DNA of 43,661 nt, from assembly GCA_005884575.1 (NCBI GenBank), contig VAWW01000064.1, forward strand, positions 1 to 43,661, in the 5' to 3' direction. The position numbers and the translations under genes are program-made. Positions 24,769 to 32,858 of the stretch are shown piece by piece (position 1 is the first letter of the stretch; every line of letters begins with the position of its first letter). The DNA is from Actinomycetota bacterium. Its GTDB lineage: Bacteria; Actinomycetota; Thermoleophilia; Gaiellales; Gaiellaceae. The notes below the pieces were generated by a model. It was not told where the DNA came from. It saw nothing but the letters and a program-made list of their open reading frames with translations, and made no database searches.

Positions 24769-25953
24769 ATGAGACGTAGGAGTGGGCTCGCCGTCGCCGC
24801 GCTGTTCGGTGTGGTCGCGGCCGCTGCGGCGGTCTTCGCAGGGGGCGCGTCCCCTGCCGGCAAGCCGATCGTGATCGGCTGGGCCTTCGACAGCAAGGGC
24901 GCGATGGCGCCGTTCGACGGGCCTGCGCTCGCCGCCGCCAAGCTGCGCGTCGCGCAGGTCAACGCCAAGGGCGGCGTCAAGGGACGCCCGCTGCAGATCC
25001 GCACCTGCGACACGCAGGGCAACAAGCCGGCGATCGCGAAGGCCTGCGCCACGAAGCTCCTCGGCCAGGGCGCCAACATCATCTTCACGACCTGCGACGT
25101 CGACTTCGCGGCTCCCGTCGTCCAGGCGTCGATCAACGCGGGCGTGCTCGCGGTCGCGCCGTGCATCGGCACCGACCAGATGGGCCCGAAGCGGTTCGGC
25201 GCGAAGGGCAGGCTGGCGTTCAGCTTCGGCAACGTTGCGCAGGACGAGGGCTCGGCGATGGCCGACTTCGCGTGGAAGAAGGGCTGGCGAAGCGCCGCGC
25301 TCGCGACCGACACCGTCATCGTCTACTTCAAGAACGTCGTGCAGGCGTTCGCCGCCCGCTGGAAGCAGCTCGGCGGCAAGATCGTCGCGCAGGAGACCTA
25401 CCAGTCGCTCGGCAGCAACAACGTCCAGAACGCGGTCAGCCGGCTGAACGGCGTCAATGCGGACGTGATCGTGACCTCCACCGCCGGCGCGTTCGGCGCA
25501 CTGCCGACGCTCGTGTCCGGGCTCCGCACCCTCGGCAACAACACGCCGATCCTCAACTCGTGGGCCGGTGACGGGACCTACTGGCTCCCGAAGGATCCGA
25601 AGGTGACGCACTACTTCTTCGTCACCTACGCGTCGTCGTTCGGCAACGATCCGAACCCGGCCGTCAACAAGCTCGCGAAGCAGGTCAAGGCGGGCACCGG
25701 CGGCTTCATCACCGGTCCGGCCGCGATCGACGGCGTCGTCACCGCGATCAAGCGGGCGGGCGGCTCGACGAACGGCGCCGCGCTCGCCGCGCAGATGGAG
25801 AAGTTCAGGAAGGTCCCGACGCTGTCCGGGCTCGTTAGCTTCTCGGCCCAGCTGCACTCCGTGTTCGGCCGCCAGTACCGGGTGATCGACATCGAGAACA
25901 ACGTGCCGCGCGTCGTCACCACGATCGTCGCCAAGGTCGTTCCGAAGATCTAG
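24769..25953 (+). CDS. Branched-chain-type ABC transporter substrate-binding protein
   Basis: 394 residues. Signal peptide of about 30 residues with a hydrophobic core (LAVAALFGVVAAAAAVFAGG) but no lipobox Cys. It is followed by a type-I periplasmic-binding (LivJ/AmiC) fold: IVIGWAFDSKGAMAPFDGPA, then INAGVLAVAPCIGTDQ and GLRTLGNNTPILNSWAG. One of the clearest Shine-Dalgarno sites of the window, GGAGGA at 24757-24762, precedes ATG by six bases, fitting high expression. It captures the solute for the importer encoded next. Ligand not predictable; the binding cleft differs from amino-acid-specific LivJ. Confidence 0.92.
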   Translation: MRRRSGLAVAALFGVVAAAAAVFAGGASPAGKPIVIGWAFDSKGAMAPFDGPALAAAKLRVAQVNAKGGVKGRPLQIRTCDTQGNKPAIAKACATKLLGQGANIIFTTCDVDFAAPVVQASINAGVLAVAPCIGTDQMGPKRFGAKGRLAFSFGNVAQDEGSAMADFAWKKGWRSAALATDTVIVYFKNVVQAFAARWKQLGGKIVAQETYQSLGSNNVQNAVSRLNGVNADVIVTSTAGAFGALPTLVSGLRTLGNNTPILNSWAGDGTYWLPKDPKVTHYFFVTYASSFGNDPNPAVNKLAKQVKAGTGGFITGPAAIDGVVTAIKRAGGSTNGAALAAQMEKFRKVPTLSGLVSFSAQLHSVFGRQYRVIDIENNVPRVVTTIVAKVVPKI

Positions 25954-25959
25954 GACGCG

Positions 25960-26721
25960 TTGGCGGCAGAGGAAGTCCACGGGAGGCCCGGAGGAACGCT
26001 CCGGGCCTCCGCCGTCTCACGCTCGTTCGAGGGCGTGAAGGCGCTGCGCGGCGTCACGCTGGAGCTGCACCGGAGCGAGGTCGTCGGCCTGATCGGGCCG
26101 AACGGAGCGGGGAAGTCGACGCTCGTGAACGTCCTCAGCGGCTTCGACCGGCCGAGCGAGGGGTCGGTCGAGCTCGAGGGACGCGATGTGACGCGCTGGC
26201 CGGCGTACCGGCGCGGCCGGGCTGGGCTTGCGCGGACGTTCCAGCACAGCCACGCGTACCGCTCGCTGTCGGTGCGCGAGAACGTCGAGGTGGCGGCGCT
26301 CGGGGTCGGCGCCGGGCCGCGTCAGGCGTCCCGCCGCGCCGCGGAGGTGCTCGACGTCCTCGGCCTCGCGCGCTACGCGGACGCGCCGGCGTCCGCGCTC
26401 GCGCACGGGGACGAGCGGCGGCTCGGGGTCGCGCGTGCGCTCGCGACCGAGCCGCGGTTCGTCCTGCTGGACGAGCCGGCCGCCGGCCTGCCCGAGGCCG
26501 AGGTGCCGGACTTCGCGGCCGTCATCCGCTCCGTCCGCGACGACCACGGCGCCGGCGTCCTGCTGATCGACCACAACATGGCGCTGATCATGGACGTCTG
26601 CGACCGGATCCAGGTGCTCGACCAGGGAACGACCCTCGCGGAGGGAACGCCGGCCGAGATCCGCTCGAATCTCGACGTGGCGGCCGCGTATCTCGGCGAG
26701 ACGGCGGTCGACACGGAATGA
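25960..26721 (+). CDS. Liv-type ABC transporter ATPase (LivG-like)
   Basis: 253 residues from TTG 25960, the only start upstream of the first conserved strand (LRASAVSRSFEGVKALRGV). Walker A GPNGAGKS at about 47-54, a degenerate signature LAHGDERR where LS-x-GQ is usual, Walker B FVLLDEPAAGL, and the H-loop IDHNM. It energises the importer with the LivF-like partner. A strong stem-loop (25982-26010) lies inside its first codons. ATGA overlap with the next gene. Confidence 0.9.
   Translation: MAAEEVHGRPGGTLRASAVSRSFEGVKALRGVTLELHRSEVVGLIGPNGAGKSTLVNVLSGFDRPSEGSVELEGRDVTRWPAYRRGRAGLARTFQHSHAYRSLSVRENVEVAALGVGAGPRQASRRAAEVLDVLGLARYADAPASALAHGDERRLGVARALATEPRFVLLDEPAAGLPEAEVPDFAAVIRSVRDDHGAGVLLIDHNMALIMDVCDRIQVLDQGTTLAEGTPAEIRSNLDVAAAYLGETAVDTE
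25982..26010 (+). promoter_or_regulatory. Intercistronic stem-loop between binding protein and ATPase
   Basis: GGAGGCCCGGAG (25982-25993) pairs perfectly over 12 bp with CTCCGGGCCTCC (25999-26010), loop GAACG, 28 bases after the binding-protein stop. There is no T-tract. Such hairpins protect the 3' end of the abundant binding-protein mRNA or partly stop transcription, lowering ATPase/permease levels. Here it lies within the start region of the ATPase frame. Confidence 0.6.
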
Positions 26722-27425
26722 GCGCGCTCGTCATCGACAAGCTGTCGGTGAACTACGGCGCGGTCCGCGCAGTGCGCGACGTGTCCCTGGAGGTGAAGCC
26801 GGGCGAGATCGTCGGGCTGATCGGCCCGAACGGCGCGGGAAAGTCCTCCACGCTGCACGCGGTGATGGGCGTCGTGCCCGCCGCGGGCGGGGAGGTGCGC
26901 CTCGGCGATCGCCGGCTGCTCGGGCGCCGCTCGGAGGAGGTTGCCCGCGCAGGCATCGCGCTCGTCCCGGAAGGGCGGCGCATCTTCGCCGAGCTGACCG
27001 TCGACGAGAACCTCCGTCTCGGCCTGGCGGGTCGCCGGTCGAGACGGGACACTGCGGGCGTGCTGGCGCGCATCTACGAGCTCTTCCCGGTCGTGAAGGA
27101 GTTCCGCGCGCGCCAGGCCGGCGCGCTCTCGGGCGGCCAGCAGCAGCAGCTCGCGATCGCCCGCGGGCTCGTCGCCGAGCCGGACGTGCTGCTCCTCGAC
27201 GAGCCGTCGCTCGGCCTCGCACCGCGCGTCGTCGACGCCGTCTTCGAGGCGCTCGCGGCGATCCGCGACCGCGGCCTGGCCGTCCTGCTCGTCGAACAGC
27301 GTGCACAGCGGACGGTCGCGCTCGCCGACCGCTCGCACGTGCTCGCGAACGGCGAGCTGCGGCTGACACTCGGGCCGGGGGACGCGGACGACACCGACAG
27401 GCTCGTCGCCGCGTACTTCGGATGA
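26718..27425 (+). CDS. Liv-type ABC transporter ATPase (LivF-like)
   Basis: 235 residues, complete. Walker A GPNGAGKS at about 37-44, Q-loop region, canonical signature LSGGQQQQLAIARGL, Walker B VLLLDEPSLGLAP and H-loop-equivalent LLVEQRAQR. The short length and EQ in place of the H-loop His are typical of LivF. Pairs with the LivG-like ATPase. ATG overlaps the previous stop and its own stop overlaps the permease ATG, so ATPases and permeases are coupled. Confidence 0.93.
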   Translation: MSALVIDKLSVNYGAVRAVRDVSLEVKPGEIVGLIGPNGAGKSSTLHAVMGVVPAAGGEVRLGDRRLLGRRSEEVARAGIALVPEGRRIFAELTVDENLRLGLAGRRSRRDTAGVLARIYELFPVVKEFRARQAGALSGGQQQQLAIARGLVAEPDVLLLDEPSLGLAPRVVDAVFEALAAIRDRGLAVLLVEQRAQRTVALADRSHVLANGELRLTLGPGDADDTDRLVAAYFG

Positions 27426-28315
27426 CCGTTGACTGGCAGACGATTGCGGACGCGACCGCGCAGGGCGCGATCTACGCACTGATGGCCGTCGGGATCGGGC
27501 TCGTCTTCGGCGTTCTGCGGCTCGTCAACTTCGCGTACGGCCAGCTGATCATGGCCGGCGCGTTCGCGCTCGCGATGGCGTCCAGGTGGGGCTGGCCGGT
27601 GTGGGGCGGGATCCTGCTCTGCTTCGCCGTCGTGATCGCGCTGTCGATGCTGATGGACCGGCTGCTGTTCCGGCCGCTGCGGACGCAGTCGCCGGCGGTG
27701 ATGCTCGTCGCGACGTTCGCCGTCGCGTTCCTGCTGCAGAGCATCGCGCTGCTTTGGTTCGGGCCGCTTGGAAGGGTCGCGGCCTCGCTGGCGTACCTGA
27801 ACCGCCCGTTCACAATCTCGGGCGTCGAGATCCGCAAGATCGCGGTCGTCGCGATCGCCGTCGCGGCCGTCTGCCTCGTCGCGCTCGTCGTACTGCTCGA
27901 GCGGACGACGGTCGGGCTGCAGATGCGCGCGGCCGCGCTCGACTTCCGCACCGCGCGGCTGCTCGGCGTCCGCGCGAACCGCGTCATCGCTGTGGCCGTG
28001 CTCCTCTCCGGTGTGCTCGCGGCGATCGTCGCGATCATGCTCACGGTCCAGACGCCGCTCGTCACCTCGGACTTCGCGCTGCGCGACACGATCGTCGTGC
28101 TCGCGGGCGTCGTCCTCGGCGGCCTGAACCGGCTCGTGCCCGCGACGCTCGGCGGCTTCGCGATCGGCTTCGCGAGCGGCTTCCTCGGCGGCGCACTGCC
28201 GACCGAGAAGAGCCAGTACCTGCCGACGTTCCTCTTTGCCGCAGTGATCCTCGTCCTGCTCGTCCGTCCGGCCGGTCTCTTCACCCGGGGGCGCGGCGCT
28301 GTGGAGCGCGTGTGA
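27422..28315 (+). CDS. Liv-type ABC permease (LivH-like)
   Basis: 297 residues with about eight hydrophobic segments. LivH hallmarks: GAIYALMAVGIGLVFGVLRL at about 19-38, LVNFAYGQLIMAGAF, the coupling-helix region around RAAALDFRTARLLGVRANRV, and VLAGVVLGGLN. It forms half of the membrane channel. The TGA overlaps the GTG of the LivM-like partner (GTGTGA). Confidence 0.92.
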   Translation: MTVDWQTIADATAQGAIYALMAVGIGLVFGVLRLVNFAYGQLIMAGAFALAMASRWGWPVWGGILLCFAVVIALSMLMDRLLFRPLRTQSPAVMLVATFAVAFLLQSIALLWFGPLGRVAASLAYLNRPFTISGVEIRKIAVVAIAVAAVCLVALVVLLERTTVGLQMRAAALDFRTARLLGVRANRVIAVAVLLSGVLAAIVAIMLTVQTPLVTSDFALRDTIVVLAGVVLGGLNRLVPATLGGFAIGFASGFLGGALPTEKSQYLPTFLFAAVILVLLVRPAGLFTRGRGAVERV

Positions 28316-29355
28316 GAGCGGTCCGCTGGCTGCCGCAGCTCCTCGTCCCGGCTGCGCTCGTCGGGGGCGCCGCGCTGCTCGGGCTCGTCGTCTCGGCCTC
28401 GACCGAGACGTACTTCGTGGACGCGCTCGTCAAGGTCGCGATTGTCGTCGCGCTGTACACGTTCATCGGCAACTCGGGCGTGCTCTCCTTCGGCCACGTC
28501 AGCTTCGTCGCACTTGGCGCCTGGACGGCCGGCGTGCTGACCGTGCCGGTCGCGGAGAAGCCGGCGATCATGCCGAACCTTGCGCACTTCCTCCGGGACA
28601 CCACCGTCGGGAACGTGCCCTCGCTCGCGCTCGCCGCCGCGGTCGGCGCCGCCGCGGCGTTGCTGGTCGGCCTGCCGCTGATGCGGCTCTCCGGGCTGGC
28701 GGCCGGGATCGCGACCTTCGCGGTGCTGGAGATCACGCACAATGTGCTCCGCTATTACGAGAAGATCGGCCCCGGCCTGAACACGTTCTCGTCGGTGCCG
28801 GAGACGACCGGGCTCGGCCAGGCGGCGATCGGCGCGCTGATCGCCGTCGTCGTCGCGTTCGCGTACCAGCGCAGCCCGTTCGGCCGCGTGCTGCGCGCCG
28901 CCCGGGAGGACCCGGCCGCCGCGGCGGCCGTCGGCATCTCCGTCTACCGGCAGCGGCTCGTCGCGTTCACGGTCTCGGGCGCGCTTGCAGGCTTCGCCGG
29001 CGGTCTCTACGTCCATCTCCTGCCGATCAACACCGAGACGCTCTATCTCGACCTGACCTTCGTCACACTCGCGATGCTCGTCGTCGGCGGGGTGACGAGC
29101 CTGCTCGGCGCGGTCGTCGGCGCACTCGCCGTCAGCGCGCTCGACTCGTTCCTCGCCGTGGCCGAGAACGGCGCCTCCCTTCCCTTCGGAACGCTCGATC
29201 TCCCGGCCGGCACGCGCCTCGTCGTCGTGGGCGCGCTGATGGCGATCGTCCTCGTCCTGCGGCCCAGCGGCCTCACCGGAGGACGCGAATTCACCCTTTT
29301 GAGGCGCCGGCAGAGGGTTACCAAGGAGCCTGCGCCGGTATCTTCCTCGCGGTGA
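28312..29355 (+). CDS. Liv-type ABC permease (LivM-like)
   Basis: 347 residues from GTG 28312. Multiple membrane segments; LivM blocks YTFIGNSGVLSFGHVSFVAL, GLAAGIATFAVLEI, the coupling helix FGRVLRAAREDPAAAAAVGI and VTSLLGAVVGALAVSALDSF. A basic C-terminal tail of about 25 residues (LLRRRQRVTKEP) is cytoplasmic. The TGA overlaps the GTG of the carboxypeptidase (GTGA), so that enzyme is in the same transcript. Completes a five-component importer. Confidence 0.92.
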   Translation: MRAVRWLPQLLVPAALVGGAALLGLVVSASTETYFVDALVKVAIVVALYTFIGNSGVLSFGHVSFVALGAWTAGVLTVPVAEKPAIMPNLAHFLRDTTVGNVPSLALAAAVGAAAALLVGLPLMRLSGLAAGIATFAVLEITHNVLRYYEKIGPGLNTFSSVPETTGLGQAAIGALIAVVVAFAYQRSPFGRVLRAAREDPAAAAAVGISVYRQRLVAFTVSGALAGFAGGLYVHLLPINTETLYLDLTFVTLAMLVVGGVTSLLGAVVGALAVSALDSFLAVAENGASLPFGTLDLPAGTRLVVVGALMAIVLVLRPSGLTGGREFTLLRRRQRVTKEPAPVSSSR

Positions 29356-30863
29356 ACGGGCGCTACGAGCAGCTCCGCGCCCTCGCGGGCGAGATCTGGG
29401 ACATCGAAAAGGCGTCCGGCCTTCTCTCCTGGGACGAGGAGACGGGGATGCCTCCGGGCGGCGCACACGCCCGCGCCGAGCAGAAGGCGACCCTGCAGCG
29501 CCTCGCCCATGAGCGGTGGATCTCCGACGAGCTCGCCGAGCTGCTCGAGGAGCTCAGGCAGTTCGAGGCCGAGCACGACCACGACTCGGACGAGGCGAGC
29601 CTGGTCCGCGTGATGCGGCACGACCACGAGAAGGCGCGGCGCGTTCCGGTCGAGCTGCACGCGGAGATCGTCCGCGCCGGCTCGCTCGGCTATCAGGCCT
29701 GGCTCGAGGCGCGCGCGCGCGAGGACTTCTCGGTCCTGCTCCCGCACCTCGAGCGCAACCTCGAGCTGCGGCGCCGCTACGTCGAGTGCTTCGGCCCGCA
29801 GGACGATCCGTACGATCCGCTGCTGGACGACTACGAGCCGGGGATGAAGACCTCGGACGTCGACCCCGTGTTCGAGCAGCTCAAGGCCGCGCTCGTGCCG
29901 ATGATCGCCGCGGTCAAGGAGGCCGAGCCGGTCGACGACTCGTGCCTGCGCGGATACTTCCCGCTCGACGCGCAGCGACGCTTCTCGGTCTGGGTGATGG
30001 AGCACTGGGGGTACGACCCGGCGACGTGGCGGCTGGACGGCACCGTCCATCCGTTCGCGACGGCGTTCGCGACGACCGACATCCGGTTGACGACCCGCTT
30101 TCAGCCGGACCATCTGGGCGGGGTGATCGCGTGCCTGCACGAGTTCGGGCACGGGATCTACGAGCGGCAGGTGTCGCCGACGCTCGAGCGCACGCCGCTC
30201 GCTAGCGGAGTCTCGGCGGCGATGCACGAGTCGCAGAGCCGCATGTGGGAGAACCTCGTCGGTCGCAGCCTCGCGACGTGGCGCGTCTTCTATCCGAAGC
30301 TGCAGGAGGAGCTGCCGCAGTTCGCCGACGTCCCGCTCACGACCTTCCATCGAGCGATCAACAAGGTGCAGCCGTCCCTCGTGCGCACCGAGGCGGACGA
30401 GGTCACGTACAACCTCCACGTCATCCTGCGCTACGAGATCGAGCGGGAGCTGCTCTCGGGCACCCTCGCGTTGGCCGACCTGCCCGACGCGTTCAACGCG
30501 AAGATGCGCGACTACCTCGGGCTCGATCCCCCGGATCTCGTGCGCGGTGTCCTCCAGGACGCGCACTGGTCGGATCTCGGCTTCGGCTACTTCCCGACCT
30601 ACTCGCTCGGCAACGTGATCTCCGTGCAGATCTGGGAACGCGCGCAGAACGATCTCGGCGATCTCGAGGAGCAGTTCGAGCGCGGCGAGTTCGGCGCGCT
30701 GCGGGACTGGCTCGGTGAGCACGTGCACCGGTTCGGCCGGAAGTTCACCGCCGCGGAGACCGTCCAGCGGACGGCCGGCGGGCCGATCGACCCGGCCCCG
30801 TACGTTGCGTACCTCGAGCGGAAGCTCAGGGACGTTTTCGGCGCGGCAGTCGGCGCGTCTTGA
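29352..30863 (+). CDS. Carboxypeptidase Taq family (M32) metallopeptidase
   Basis: 503 residues, full length for M32. Zinc motif HEFGH with His263, Glu264 and His267. It is mostly helical, with M32 landmarks near the N-terminus (SLLSWDEETGMPPGGAHARA) and HESQSRMWEN after the active site. Removes C-terminal amino acids from peptides in the cytosol. GTG start overlaps the permease stop, and its TGA overlaps the TTG of the reductase, placing a general peptidase within the transport/catabolic transcript. Complete. Confidence 0.93.
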   Translation: MNGRYEQLRALAGEIWDIEKASGLLSWDEETGMPPGGAHARAEQKATLQRLAHERWISDELAELLEELRQFEAEHDHDSDEASLVRVMRHDHEKARRVPVELHAEIVRAGSLGYQAWLEARAREDFSVLLPHLERNLELRRRYVECFGPQDDPYDPLLDDYEPGMKTSDVDPVFEQLKAALVPMIAAVKEAEPVDDSCLRGYFPLDAQRRFSVWVMEHWGYDPATWRLDGTVHPFATAFATTDIRLTTRFQPDHLGGVIACLHEFGHGIYERQVSPTLERTPLASGVSAAMHESQSRMWENLVGRSLATWRVFYPKLQEELPQFADVPLTTFHRAINKVQPSLVRTEADEVTYNLHVILRYEIERELLSGTLALADLPDAFNAKMRDYLGLDPPDLVRGVLQDAHWSDLGFGYFPTYSLGNVISVQIWERAQNDLGDLEEQFERGEFGALRDWLGEHVHRFGRKFTAAETVQRTAGGPIDPAPYVAYLERKLRDVFGAAVGAS

Positions 30864-31783
30864 TCCAGCGCGTCTGTGTTGCCGGAGCCGGCTCGATCGG
30901 CTCGCTCTACGCGGGGCATCTCGCGCAGGTCTGCGATGTCGTCGTCCTCTGCCGGCGCGAGGAGCAGGCCCGGGCGTTGCGGGAGGACGGGCTGCACGTC
31001 TCGGGCCGTAGCGAGCTGCACTCACGGGTCGAGGCGACCACGGATCCCGCCGAGCTCGGCGACGTCGACCTCGTGATCTGCGCGACGAAGGGGCCGGACC
31101 TCGACGCGGTCGCGTCGCGGCTCGAGGGGCACGCGCTCGAGGCCAGTGTGATGACCGTCCAGAACGGGCTCGGAGCGGAGGAGATCGTCGCGCGGCACGG
31201 GGAGTGGCCGCTGATCTCCGCGGTTACGTTCATGAGCGGCACGCGGCAGAGCGACACGCACGTCGAGTACGTCCTCGACACGGCGACGTGGCTCGGTCCG
31301 TACGGGTCGACGACGTTCGTGAACGTGCGCGAGGTCGCCGGGCTGATCGTCTCGTCCGGGCTCAAGGCCGAGGCGTTCGAGGATCTTCAGCCGGCACAGT
31401 GGTCGAAGCTGATCTTCAACGCGACGGTGAACGCGGTCGCCGCGCTGACGGGGCTCCCGCACGACTTCCACTTCGCGGCCGAGGAGCGGCCGTCCGACCT
31501 CGGCCATCTCGTCCACGCGCTCGTCGACGAGGGCAAGGCTGTTGCCGCTGCAGCCGGGATCGAGCTGGGAGAGGATCCCTGGAAGATGAACGTGCTGGCG
31601 ACGCGGCGCGGCAGCGCGCACTCCCCGTCGATGCTCGAGGACGTCGAGGCGCGGCGGCCGACGGAGATCGAGACGATCACCGGCTCGCTCATCCGCGAGG
31701 CCGAGCGGCTCGGCGTGCCGGTGCCGCTCCACACGGCCCTGTACCGGCTGGTCAAGGCCAGAGAGGCGAGCTACTCCGAATGA
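30860..31783 (+). CDS. Ketopantoate reductase-like protein, copy 1
   Basis: 307 residues, TTG start at 30860 overlapping the peptidase TGA. Rossmann motif GAGSIGSLYAGHLAQ (about 8-22), VICATKGPDLDA, VQNGLGAEE (NGLG block) and the helical C-domain with WSKLIFNATVNAVAALTG carrying the conserved Lys and Asn. Family ApbA/PanE: NADPH-dependent reduction of 2-dehydropantoate or related 2-keto acids. Two diverged copies in tandem inside a catabolic locus suggest reduction of a pathway keto acid rather than pantothenate synthesis. Confidence 0.9.
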   Translation: MIQRVCVAGAGSIGSLYAGHLAQVCDVVVLCRREEQARALREDGLHVSGRSELHSRVEATTDPAELGDVDLVICATKGPDLDAVASRLEGHALEASVMTVQNGLGAEEIVARHGEWPLISAVTFMSGTRQSDTHVEYVLDTATWLGPYGSTTFVNVREVAGLIVSSGLKAEAFEDLQPAQWSKLIFNATVNAVAALTGLPHDFHFAAEERPSDLGHLVHALVDEGKAVAAAAGIELGEDPWKMNVLATRRGSAHSPSMLEDVEARRPTEIETITGSLIREAERLGVPVPLHTALYRLVKAREASYSE

Positions 31784-31937
31784 CCATGTCCCGGGACCTG
31801 GTCCCCAGCCGTGGCCGAAGCGGCCAAGCAACCAGCCGAGGAGCAGGCATTTCCGCAGCCGCACGAGTCCCGACGAGCCACGACCCGGGTCCTACCCCGG
31901 GAAAGGTCCCGGGTCTTGGCTGCAGGAGCCGTGTCCG
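31784..31937 (+). other. Intergenic spacer with clustered CCCGGG palindromes
   Basis: 154 bases between the two reductase genes, unusual in a chain of otherwise overlapping genes. It holds GTCCCGGGAC (near 31791), GACCCGGGTC and TACCCCGGGAAA (near 31881-31902) and GGTCCCGGGTC (near 31906). The clustered repeats can fold against each other as strong hairpins. It may hold a promoter/terminator for the downstream reductase and creatinase-like genes, or a dispersed intergenic repeat. No tRNA or small-RNA family recognised. Confidence 0.5.
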
Positions 31938-32858
31938 GTGAGAATTTGCGTCGTCGGCTGCGGGGCGGTGGGGTCGCTGTTCGCGGCGAACCTGTCGCTG
32001 CTCGAGGACGTCGAGGTCTGGGCGTACGACCTCGCACAGGCTCACGTCGACGCGATCAACCGCGACGGGCTGCGGCTGAGCGGCGCCGGCGACGTCCTCG
32101 GGCACCCGCGCGCGACCTCGGACGCGGCGGGGGTCCCGCCCTGCGACTTCGGCATCGTCGCGACGAAGGCGATGCATACCGATGCGGCGATCGCGGCCAC
32201 GGCGCACGCCTTCGGGGACGGCTGCGTCGCGACCGTCCAGAACGGGATCGGCAACGAGGAGGTCATCGCGAACCACGTGGAGCGCGTGATCCGCGGCACG
32301 ACCTTTCCCGCCGGCAAGATCGTCGAGCCCGGCCACGTGCAGTGGGACGTGAAGGGCGACACCACGCTCGGCCCGTTCGAGCCAAAGCCGGCGCCGCTCG
32401 CGGAGATCGAACGCCTGGCCGACGCGTGCACCCGCGCTGGGATGCCGACGAAGGCCGTCGGCGACGCGCGCGGCCCGCAATGGCGCAAGGTGATCTTCAA
32501 CGCGTCGACGAATCCGATCGGCGCCCTGACCGGCCTGACGCACGGCCGCGTCTGCGAGCTCCCGCCGCTCCGCGCCCTGGTCTCGCAGCTCGTCGACGAG
32601 GGCAAGGCTGTCGCCGCAGCGCAGAGCATCGAGCTGGACGCCGATCCCGAGGATCTGATCGACCACGCGGCGAAGCCCGAGGTCGCGTATGACCACAAGG
32701 CCTCGATGCTGCAGGACGTCGAGGCGCGCCGGCAGACCGAAATCGACTACCTGAACGGCGGCATCGTCCGCTTCGGCGAGGAGCATGGCGTGCCGACGCC
32801 CACGCATCGGACGATCTGGACGTTGATCAAAGGAGTGGAGAAGTCATGGTCCCAGTGA
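31938..32858 (+). CDS. Ketopantoate reductase-like protein, copy 2
   Basis: 306 residues from GTG 31938. Same layout as copy 1: GCGAVGSLFAANL Rossmann motif, IVATKAMHTDA, VQNGIGNEE, and WRKVIFNASTNPIGALTG in the C-domain. The copies are clearly homologous but much diverged, so this is an old duplication with likely different substrates. The 3' end overlaps the start of the creatinase-like gene by 13 bases and holds its ribosome-binding site. Confidence 0.9.
   Translation: MRICVVGCGAVGSLFAANLSLLEDVEVWAYDLAQAHVDAINRDGLRLSGAGDVLGHPRATSDAAGVPPCDFGIVATKAMHTDAAIAATAHAFGDGCVATVQNGIGNEEVIANHVERVIRGTTFPAGKIVEPGHVQWDVKGDTTLGPFEPKPAPLAEIERLADACTRAGMPTKAVGDARGPQWRKVIFNASTNPIGALTGLTHGRVCELPPLRALVSQLVDEGKAVAAAQSIELDADPEDLIDHAAKPEVAYDHKASMLQDVEARRQTEIDYLNGGIVRFGEEHGVPTPTHRTIWTLIKGVEKSWSQ

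Noticed and set aside
30860..32858. Tandem reductases as an assembly duplication
   Set aside because: The two copies differ through most of their length and have different starts and spacers, so this is an old gene duplication.
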